Translations under genes and position numbers: made by a program | Shown here: in pieces, positions 5,652 through 10,779 of the stretch | How positions within the stretch are numbered: position 1 is the stretch's first letter | Layout of the letters: every line of letters starts with the position of its first letter | The notes under the pieces: model-generated | What the model saw: only the letters and a program-made list of their open reading frames with translations | What the model was told of the DNA's origin: nothing | The model's database searches: none | From: JAIBJP01 sp036506175 | GTDB taxonomy: Bacteria; Actinomycetota; Thermoleophilia; Gaiellales; Gaiellaceae | Direction of reading: 5' to 3' | Length of the DNA: 10,779 bases | Assembly: GCA_036506175.1 (NCBI GenBank) | Contig: DASXSE010000022.1 | Location: forward strand, 1 to 10,779

Positions 5652-6865
5652 GGACCGCCGGCTGCGAGAGCCATGAGCTCGTAGACCTCCATCGGCCGCG
5701 CAAGTCCCTTGAGCTGGAGCTCTGAGACGAGCTTTGCCTCGACCTTGCCCTCGAGTGCGGCGTGTGCGCGCTGGCTGAGAAGGATCTGGCCGGGAGCCGC
5801 CTCGTCGCTCAGGCGCGCGGCGACGTTCGTCACACTGCCGAGCGCCCCGTAGTCGTACCGGCCTTCGAACCCGATCCGGCCGAGCGTTGCGTATCCCACG
5901 GAGATTCCCGCGCCGAGACCCAGTGCGTAGCCGCGCTTCCGCCAGCGCTCAGCACACTCACCTATCCGCTCGCGCATGGCAAGCGCGAGCTTCGCGGCCT
6001 GCAGCTCGGGCTCGTCGAGCGGTACTGGGTCGTTGAAGAAGACCATGATGCCGTCCCCCGCGAAGTGCTCCAGCGTGCCCGAGTGTGCCTCGACCAGCTC
6101 GCCGGCGACGGCGTGATATTCACGCACGATGTCGATGAGCTCCTCGGGCTCCGCGGTCTCTGCGAACGCGGTGAACCCGCGCAAATCGAAGTACGCGATC
6201 GTGATTAAGGCGCGATGGCCGGCCAGGAGATGCTTTCCGTCTTCGCTCGAGATCAGATCCGCGACTTGCGGCGAGATGAACCGCGCAAGCTCCGTCCTTT
6301 GTCGCTCGACGGTCTCGATGAGGCGCGCGTTGGCGAGCGCGATCGCTGCCTGATCGGCAAACGTCTTCACCAGCTCGACGTGCTCGTCGCTGAATAACCC
6401 AGGGTCGTTGCGGCCGATCGCAATCGCCCCGATCAGCTCGTCGTCGAGCATGATCGGGACGCCGAGCAACGCGCGATATCCAACGATCGCTTGCGCTTCG
6501 TAGGAGTACTCGGAGTCCGTGAGCACGTCGGCGATCTGCTCGACCTGACCGCTTAGCGCGACACGGCCGACGATGGTCGTCCGATCGCGAGCGTGCGGAT
6601 GTCCCCGGGCGTAGTCGTAAGCCTCGGAGAGGTCGAAGCTCTGCGAAAAGATCTGCAGATAATCGCCCTCTGCCAGATAAAGCTGCGCGTGCTCGCCGCG
6701 GCAGAGTGTCTTCGCTGCGGCGACGATCTCATCGAGCACAGCTTGAAGGCCCTCGGAGGTCGCAACCGCGCGTAAAACGTCGCTGATCGCGCGCTGCTGC
6801 TCGTGCGACGCTTCGAGCTTGCGCTCCAGGTCGGCGACCATAGTCTCGGGTGAGACCTTGCTCAT
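5648..6865 (-). CDS. GAF-domain class III adenylate/guanylate cyclase
   Basis: A 405-residue soluble signalling enzyme. Residues 8-35 are probably coiled coil, 38-185 form a GAF domain (VGRVALSGQ, GVPIMLDDELIGAIAIGR, FADQAAIALANARL), 192-208 are the linker ARFISPQVADLISS seen in bacterial cyclases, and 218-398 form the class III catalytic domain. Both metal aspartates are present (D227 in FDLRGF, D271 in GDG), as are D338, N347 and R351 (SVTNVAAR). The base-selecting Lys position holds H267 (LEHFAGDG), so substrate choice is open. The GAF domain would sense a small ligand or redox state. The ATG at 6865 follows GGGGGT and a TAGGCT -10-like box (6879-6884), implying a very short leader. It overlaps the SDR gene by 4 bp, an unusual pairing of a cyclase with a metabolic enzyme. 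Confidence 0.93.
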   Translation of the reverse strand: MSKVSPETMVADLERKLEASHEQQRAISDVLRAVATSEGLQAVLDEIVAAAKTLCRGEHAQLYLAEGDYLQIFSQSFDLSEAYDYARGHPHARDRTTIVGRVALSGQVEQIADVLTDSEYSYEAQAIVGYRALLGVPIMLDDELIGAIAIGRNDPGLFSDEHVELVKTFADQAAIALANARLIETVERQRTELARFISPQVADLISSEDGKHLLAGHRALITIAYFDLRGFTAFAETAEPEELIDIVREYHAVAGELVEAHSGTLEHFAGDGIMVFFNDPVPLDEPELQAAKLALAMRERIGECAERWRKRGYALGLGAGISVGYATLGRIGFEGRYDYGALGSVTNVAARLSDEAAPGQILLSQRAHAALEGKVEAKLVSELQLKGLARPMEVYELMALAAGGP

Positions 6866-6916
6866 CGGACCCCCGAAGAGCCTATTTCACCGTGGGAGCG
6901 GGGAAAAGTGAACGAA

Positions 6917-7831
6917 CTACAGTGCATCCGCGGGTCGGCGCCCTTCCAAGGCTTCCAGCACGGCGACCACGGGGCGTCGGTAGGCCTCCTTTTCCGTCGC
7001 GGGGCTGTACCAGGCCGCGTGGGGGTTGACGATGAGGCGCGGATGTTGCGACGCAGGCACCTCAGGAGTGGGCGGCTCGACGGGTAGGACGTCGAACGCA
7101 GCCCCCGCGAGTTGTCCCGAATCGAGTGCGGCGAGCACGGCGTCGAAGTCGACGAGCGCGGCCCGCGACGTGTCGACGAGATACGAGCCTCGCGGCATGC
7201 GCGCCAGCTCGTCGGCGCCGATCATCCCGCGCGTCTCCGGAGTCAGGAGCGCGTGGAGCGAGAACGCATTGCAGGTCTCCAGGGCCTCCACCAACGTCGC
7301 TCCGCGAACACCGTCGAGCTCGATCGAGACATGTGGATCGACGCCCCACACCTCGAAGCCGAGCGCAAGCGCCCTCTCGGTGACCGCACGGCCGATGCGA
7401 CCAAGGCCGATCACCGCCAACTTCGTCCCGCGGAAGGTGTGCAGCGGGCCCGCGACCTTGTGATCCCACTTGCCTTCCCGAACGCTGCGATCCAGCGTCA
7501 CGACTCCGCGGAGCAGCGTGAGGAGAAGCGCGAGCGAGCTGTCGGCCATCTCCTCGACGCAGTAGTCAGGGACGTTGCAGACCCAGACGTCCCGCGCCGC
7601 AGCGGCCTCCAGATCCAGGTGGTCGTAGCCGACGCTGCACGTGGCAACCACCTTCAGCGCGGGAAGCTGGGCGAGCTCCTCCTCGCCGACCGGGAAATCC
7701 GGCCCCGTCAAGAGCGCAACGACATCGTCCCCTTGCCAAGGCGCGCCCGCGGCTTCGACCTCGACGTGCCCATCCAGAATCTCCCGCACTTCGTCGAGCG
7801 AGTAGGCGGGATCTACAACGAGGACTCTCAC
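6917..7831 (-). CDS. NAD-dependent D-2-hydroxyacid dehydrogenase
   Basis: A 304-residue member of the D-isomer 2-hydroxyacid dehydrogenase family, slightly short of the usual 310-340. The dinucleotide loop is GLGRIG (142-147) and D165 at the end of the next strand (GVDPH) favours NAD. The catalytic triad is R223 (DTSRAALVD), E252 (LPVEPP) and H271 (NPHAAWYS). DYCVEEMADSSLALLL (89-104) resembles the CtBP-like branch. It would reduce a 2-keto acid or oxidise a D-2-hydroxyacid; the exact substrate (glyoxylate, hydroxypyruvate, phosphoglycerate or other) cannot be read from sequence, and no ACT domain is present, which argues against SerA. The start is a GTG with no ribosome site and a TATCCT box 7 nt upstream, so it is probably leaderless. 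It is divergent from the DUF899 gene. Confidence 0.92.
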   Translation of the reverse strand: MRVLVVDPAYSLDEVREILDGHVEVEAAGAPWQGDDVVALLTGPDFPVGEEELAQLPALKVVATCSVGYDHLDLEAAAARDVWVCNVPDYCVEEMADSSLALLLTLLRGVVTLDRSVREGKWDHKVAGPLHTFRGTKLAVIGLGRIGRAVTERALALGFEVWGVDPHVSIELDGVRGATLVEALETCNAFSLHALLTPETRGMIGADELARMPRGSYLVDTSRAALVDFDAVLAALDSGQLAGAAFDVLPVEPPTPEVPASQHPRLIVNPHAAWYSPATEKEAYRRPVVAVLEALEGRRPADAL

Positions 7832-7838
7832 GCGGGCG

Positions 7839-7844
7839 AGGATA
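7839..7844 (-). promoter_or_regulatory. -10 box for a leaderless start of the hydroxyacid dehydrogenase
   Basis: On the minus strand TATCCT fits TANNNT and ends exactly 7 nt before the GTG at 7831. No Shine-Dalgarno sequence lies in between, and no clear -35 was found. Confidence 0.5.
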
Positions 7845-7846
7845 AT
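7841..7846 (+). promoter_or_regulatory. -10 box of the DUF899 gene
   Basis: GATAAT matches five of six positions of TATAAT and would start transcription near 7853, giving about a 20-nt leader that contains the GAGGAG ribosome site (7861-7866). It shares four bases with the opposite-strand -10 of the dehydrogenase gene, so the two promoters probably compete. Confidence 0.45.
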
Positions 7847-7849
7847 GCC

Positions 7850-7869
7850 GGTCTCAAAGAGAGGAGACC
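7850..7869. promoter_or_regulatory. Inverted repeat between the dehydrogenase and DUF899 genes
   Basis: GGTCTC (7850-7855) and GAGACC (7864-7869) form a perfect 6-bp dyad with an 8-nt spacer. It lies at and after the predicted start of plus-strand transcription and covers part of the DUF899 ribosome site. It may be a repressor operator. As RNA it could mask the ribosome site only if transcription starts at or before 7850. Confidence 0.35.
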
Positions 7870-7872
7870 TGT

Positions 7873-8628
7873 ATGACGCCGCACAAGACAGGCACTCGGG
7901 AAGAGTGGCTTGCCGCCCGACTCGAGCTGCTCGAATCTGAAAAGGAGCACACGCGCCGCGGCGACGAGCTCGCGCGGCAGCGCCAGGAGCTTCCCTGGGT
8001 GCGAATCGACAAGGAGTACACCTTCGACACCGAGGACGGCCGCGCGTCGCTCGCCGACCTCTTCGGCGGGCGCTCGCAGATGCTCATGTACCACTTCATG
8101 TTCGGGCCTGAGTACGTGGCCGGCTGCCCGGCGTGTTCGGCGATCGCCGACGGTTTCAACGGCTTCGTCCCTCATCTCGAACACCACGACGTGGCGATGT
8201 GGGTGGTCTCCCGCGCGCCGCTCGAGAAGCTCCAGGCCTACAAGGGCCGCATGGGCTGGACCTTCCCCTGGGCCTCATCGCACGGAAGCGACTTCAACTT
8301 CGACTTCAACGTCTCGGTCACGGAGGAGGACCAGCGAACCGCAAACGTCGAATACAACTTTCGCCCCGTCAACACGCTGCCGATGCTCGAGTCCCCCAGC
8401 GAAGGCCTCACGATGTTCGCCGGGATGACGGGAACCGACCCCGCTACGTATACGCGCGAGGCTCCGGGAATGAGCGCGTTCGCGCTAGACGACGGAGTCG
8501 TCTACCACACGTATTCGGCCTTCGCCCGCGGTCTGGACGCTCTCTGGGGCATGTACGCGTGGCTCGACCGGGCGCCGCTCGGGCGGAACGAGAAGGGCCT
8601 CTGGTTCCGCCGCCACGACGAGTACTGA
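7873..8628 (+). CDS. DUF899 family predicted dithiol-disulfide oxidoreductase
   Basis: A 251-residue thioredoxin-fold protein of the DUF899/COG4312 family. Diagnostic segments are the N-terminal helix REEWLAARLELLESEKEHTR (9-28), the strand LPWVRIDKEYTF (40-51), LADLFGGRSQMLMYHFMFGP (60-79) and the CxxC in AGCPACSA (C85, C88), followed by SSHGSDFNFDFNV and a C-terminal WLDRAPLGRNE. Length is normal. Family members are cytoplasmic and predicted to act on disulfides or peroxides, but no substrate is established as far as I know. The ATG at 7873 has GAGGAG 6 nt upstream. It is divergent from the dehydrogenase gene and convergent with the VOC gene at 8673; the 44-nt gap between them shows no convincing terminator. 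Confidence 0.92.
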   Translation: MTPHKTGTREEWLAARLELLESEKEHTRRGDELARQRQELPWVRIDKEYTFDTEDGRASLADLFGGRSQMLMYHFMFGPEYVAGCPACSAIADGFNGFVPHLEHHDVAMWVVSRAPLEKLQAYKGRMGWTFPWASSHGSDFNFDFNVSVTEEDQRTANVEYNFRPVNTLPMLESPSEGLTMFAGMTGTDPATYTREAPGMSAFALDDGVVYHTYSAFARGLDALWGMYAWLDRAPLGRNEKGLWFRRHDEY

Positions 8629-8672
8629 AGCAGGACTAGGCGAGAACTTCGTTTACACCGAACTCCGACTGT

Positions 8673-9026
8673 TCAGCGCTCGGTAATTTCGAAAACGTTC
8701 CCCTCAGGATCGCGAAAGTAGCACCACAGGTTCGCGGACTCCTCTCCCTCGATCTCGGAGACAGGCGTAACACCCCGACGGACGAGCTCGTCGTGTGCCG
8801 CGTGGATATCGGCGACCGTGAAGCCCACTTGGTAGCGCTTGGAGTCGTACTGGGGCGACGAATCCCGCTGAATCAATTCGAACTGCCCACCACCTGGGAT
8901 TTCGAACTGAATCCAGTCTTCGGACCCTTGGGTCTCCCGAAAGCCGAGAGTGTCACGGTAGAACCGCCGTTGTTGCTCCAGGTCGTCTACGACGACACCT
9001 ATCCACGTTGGCCATCGAAGCTCCAT
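8673..9026 (-). CDS. VOC family protein
   Basis: A 117-residue single-module VOC protein. It starts ELRWPTWIGVVVDDLEQQRR and contains FYRDTLGFRE (22-31), QFELIQR (E50 at a metal-ligand position), YQVGFTVADIHAAHDEL (65-81) and the closing FRDPEGNVFEITER (E113). It shares only the fold with the VOC gene at 88-480. The ATG at 9026 has AAGGAG 8 nt upstream, which rules out the much longer frame extending to 9401, an Arg-rich shadow of the propeller gene. It lies 23 nt downstream of the propeller gene and is probably its operon partner. Substrate unknown. Confidence 0.87.
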   Translation of the reverse strand: MELRWPTWIGVVVDDLEQQRRFYRDTLGFRETQGSEDWIQFEIPGGGQFELIQRDSSPQYDSKRYQVGFTVADIHAAHDELVRRGVTPVSEIEGEESANLWCYFRDPEGNVFEITER

Positions 9027-9049
9027 AGTCACCGCTCCTTCCAGGTCGT

Positions 9050-9997
9050 TCAGGCCGCCATCGCGACGACCTTCGTGAGGCCTTCGGCCTCGAGCGGCCG
9101 CCAGCTGTCGCCCTGATCGTCGCTCGCGAAGAGCCGCCCGTCGCGGAGCGCGGTTACGAGTCCGTCCTCGGTTGAGGCGAGCGCGTAGGGCATCGCCTCG
9201 AGCGGGCGCGGCAGACCGAGGTCGAGCTCTTCCCACGGGCCGTCGCCGCGCCAGCGGTAGAGCGCCGCCCGCGCGGGTCGACTGCCGTGCGCGTCGAACG
9301 GGCCGGGAGCTGCTGAGACGAACCAGCAATCGGGATCGGCCGGGTCGACGGCGAGCGCCCAGGTGTAGTGGCGGTCCCGACCGTCGTCGGCCGGCTCCCA
9401 CGTCTCACCGTTGTCGCGGCTCCACGCGGAACCGCCGCCGCCGGATTCGTAGGCGCGCCCGGCCTCCGTGGGGTGCCACGCGAGCGAGTGCACGTCGCGT
9501 TGGGCGCCCGGGCGGTGGTCCTCCCATGTGGCGCCGCCGTCGGCGCTCCGCATGAGGCCGCCGAGCTCGATGCCGGCGAGGATGAGGTTCGCGTCGTGGG
9601 GACTCGGCGCGATCCAGCGGACGTGGGACGTCCAGGGACGCGGCGGAAAGCTCCAGGTCGGGGCGGACGGGAGCTCCGTGAGGGCCGAAAGCTCATCCCA
9701 TTCTCCGTTGCGGCGCACCCAGAGAGCGCTCGGCTCGCATCCCGCATACGCGGCGCCGTCGGCGGCGCTGTAGGCGACCGAGAAGACGTCGGTCGCGGGG
9801 AGTGCAACGTCCTGCCACGAGGTACCGCCGTCTTCGCTCTCGAAGACCCCACCGCTGCGACAGCCCGCCAGAACTCGCTCCGGGTTGCGCGCGTCCACAG
9901 TCACGCATTGCGCGCCGGCGACCTCGAGCACCGGGTCGGCAGATCCGTCGGCGACTCGTAGGACCGCGTCACCTGTGGCGACGAAGAGCTGCACCAC
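9050..9997 (-). CDS. Asp-box (BNR/sialidase-like) beta-propeller protein
   Basis: A 315-residue repeat protein with four Asp-boxes: SEDGGTSW (54-61), SADGGATW (151-158), SRDNGETW (193-200) and SDDQGDSW (292-299). Each closes a propeller blade. Between them lie strands such as VFVATGDAVLRV-like openings and RVLAGCRSGGVFESEDGG. No signal peptide or membrane segment is visible, so it looks cytoplasmic, unlike secreted sialidases, and it lacks an obvious catalytic set; it resembles the actinobacterial WD40/YVTN/BNR-like group. The GTG at 9997 is chosen because TAGACT lies 7 nt upstream and the longer frame to 10090 would run over the divergent gene. The second GTG (9994) is possible. Function unknown; a binding scaffold is likely. 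Confidence 0.82.
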   Translation of the reverse strand: MVQLFVATGDAVLRVADGSADPVLEVAGAQCVTVDARNPERVLAGCRSGGVFESEDGGTSWQDVALPATDVFSVAYSAADGAAYAGCEPSALWVRRNGEWDELSALTELPSAPTWSFPPRPWTSHVRWIAPSPHDANLILAGIELGGLMRSADGGATWEDHRPGAQRDVHSLAWHPTEAGRAYESGGGGSAWSRDNGETWEPADDGRDRHYTWALAVDPADPDCWFVSAAPGPFDAHGSRPARAALYRWRGDGPWEELDLGLPRPLEAMPYALASTEDGLVTALRDGRLFASDDQGDSWRPLEAEGLTKVVAMAA

Positions 9998-10004
9998 CGA
10001 TTCG

Positions 10005-10010
10005 AGTCTA
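10005..10010 (-). promoter_or_regulatory. -10 box for a leaderless start of the propeller gene
   Basis: On the minus strand TAGACT fits TANNNT and ends exactly 7 nt before the GTG at 9997. AGGAG occurs further upstream, but too far away to serve that start. It overlaps the opposite promoter by the two bases TA. Confidence 0.5.
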
Positions 10011-10022
10011 GGCTCTCCTAGA
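10007..10022. promoter_or_regulatory. Inverted repeat over the divergent propeller/lactonase promoters
   Basis: TCTAGGctctCCTAGA is a perfect 6-bp dyad with a 4-nt spacer. It covers the whole plus-strand -10 box and ends on the first base of the ATG at 10022, and it touches the minus-strand -10 as well. A dimeric repressor bound here would block both genes. It may also be a chance result of CTAG clustering. Confidence 0.4.
10009..10014 (+). promoter_or_regulatory. -10 box for a leaderless start of the SMP-30 family gene
   Basis: TAGGCT fits TANNNT and ends exactly 7 nt before the ATG at 10022. The intervening CTCCTAG contains no Shine-Dalgarno sequence in the correct strand, so the mRNA probably begins at the AUG. 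Confidence 0.5.
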
Positions 10023-10779
10023 TGGAGCTGGCGGACCCTCTCATCCCGGTCGACGCGATCGAGCCGGTGTGGTTCGGCCTGCTCGACCACCCTGAGGACC
10101 TCGCCATCGAGGCCGACGGAACCGTCTGGTGTGGTGGCGAGGACGGCCAGATCTACCGCGGGGGGCTCGACGGAGCTCCCGAAATCGTTGGGCGCACTCC
10201 TGGGCGCACGTACGGATTCGCGCTCGGGCCCGATGGCGCGTGTTATTGCGCCGATGTGACCGAACCAGGCGTTTATCGAGTCACCGAAGCCGGCGACGTG
10301 GAACGCGTGTCCGCGGGAACGGCTGACCGCGCGGCCGTGCTCCCAAACGACCTTGCGTTTCTGCCTTCAGGCGAGCTCCTCTACTCGGATTCAGGCGATT
10401 GGGGCGGGAACAACGGCTGCATCTACGCCCTCGCACCAACCGGCGAGACCTCGGTGGCGGACTCGAGTTGCTCGGCGTATCCGAACGGCCTCGCGGTCTC
10501 GCCAGACCGAACGGAGCTCGCCGTCGTGGAATCCACCCTCTCCGGGGTCAGCGTCCTCTCGATCGACGCCGACGGCTCGCTGACGGACCGCCGCGTGCTC
10601 GTCGAGATGCCGGGCACGGTTCCGGACGGAGTGCTCTATGACGAGGCCGGGCGACTCCTCATCTCCTGCTGGGCGCCGGACGCGATCTTCCGCCTCGAGG
10701 CGGACGGCGAGCTCACCGTTGTCGTCCACGATCCGCTACGCGTCGTGCTCAACCAGCCGACGAACGCCGCGTTCCTCCC
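10022..10779 (+). CDS. SMP-30/gluconolactonase family protein (partial, runs off the right edge)
   Basis: The frame from the ATG at 10022 stays open to the window end (252 complete codons, no stop). It encodes a six-bladed propeller of the SMP-30/gluconolactonase/LRE family, which hydrolyses sugar lactones using one bound metal. The four expected ligand positions are seen: E25 (HPEDLAIE), N109 (LPNDLAFLP), N155 (YPNGLAVSPD) and D202 (PDGVLYDEAG). YSDSGDWGG (121-129) is the usual following motif. About 250 of an expected 280-310 residues are present. No signal peptide is visible, so it is probably cytoplasmic. Related strictosidine-synthase-like and DRP35 proteins share the fold, so a true lactonase is likely but not certain. 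It is divergent from the Asp-box propeller, and both starts look leaderless. Confidence 0.88.
   Translation, partial: MELADPLIPVDAIEPVWFGLLDHPEDLAIEADGTVWCGGEDGQIYRGGLDGAPEIVGRTPGRTYGFALGPDGACYCADVTEPGVYRVTEAGDVERVSAGTADRAAVLPNDLAFLPSGELLYSDSGDWGGNNGCIYALAPTGETSVADSSCSAYPNGLAVSPDRTELAVVESTLSGVSVLSIDADGSLTDRRVLVEMPGTVPDGVLYDEAGRLLISCWAPDAIFRLEADGELTVVVHDPLRVVLNQPTNAAFL

Noticed and set aside
8629..8672. Terminator between the converging DUF899 and VOC genes
   Set aside because: Only a short, bulged pairing (TTCG with CGAA) could be found, with no T tract, so it is not strong enough to report.
9027..9401. N-terminal extension of the VOC frame to 9401
   Set aside because: The added residues are Arg/Ala-rich and antisense-frame shadows of the propeller gene; AAGGAG sits 8 nt before the ATG at 9026.
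9368..9961. 197-residue plus-strand ORF opposite the Asp-box propeller
   Set aside because: The minus frame shows four periodic Asp-boxes, while the plus frame shows no domain and has shadow-frame composition.
10391..10729. Minus-strand ORF inside the SMP-30 gene
   Set aside because: It is antisense to a continuous frame with the metal ligands of the gluconolactonase family, and it has no recognisable motif or ribosome site.

Overview
High-GC, densely coded chromosomal DNA, most likely from a soil-type actinobacterium. The basis is very high third-position GC, frequent GTG/TTG starts, 4-bp stop/start overlaps, and several genes that look leaderless with a TANNNT -10 box 7 nt before the start codon. 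The gene families (creatininase, DUF899, Asp-box propeller, GAF-cyclase, SMP-30) fit Actinobacteria and perhaps Thermoleophilia, but that placement is an inference. No rRNA, tRNA, CRISPR array, insertion sequence or phage gene was seen.

Layout. The window opens with the last 29 codons of a plus-strand gene. Next come a minus-strand VOC gene and a creatininase, which are divergent from a plus-strand operon of an agmatinase-type ureohydrolase, a small cupin and a class I methyltransferase. At 3504-3809 the only long gap holds an unlisted 41-residue membrane peptide gene on the minus strand. It has a very strong ribosome site, a candidate promoter, and a terminator-like hairpin in its leader. 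A plus-strand NTF2-like/enoyl-CoA hydratase pair follows and converges on a minus-strand GAF-cyclase/SDR pair. Then come a minus-strand NAD-dependent 2-hydroxyacid dehydrogenase, a divergent DUF899 thioredoxin-fold gene, a minus-strand Asp-box propeller followed by a VOC gene, and a divergent SMP-30/gluconolactonase-family gene that runs off the right edge.

How it works together. The window is a chain of small catabolic or housekeeping units. The left part has a clear chemical theme: a creatininase with all metal ligands of the Pseudomonas enzyme faces a guanidino-hydrolysing ureohydrolase, suggesting breakdown of creatinine or another guanidino compound. The middle (hydratase plus a PECR-like reductase) suggests acyl-CoA chemistry. 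The right part (hydroxyacid dehydrogenase, sugar-lactonase-type propeller) suggests sugar-acid or hydroxyacid oxidation.

Regulation. Each of the three divergent intergenic regions contains a perfect inverted repeat of 12-14 paired bases next to or over the start signals, so each is a candidate operator or RNA hairpin. The best candidates for something undescribed are the small membrane peptide locus at 3555-3780 and the interlocked leaderless promoters at 9997/10022.
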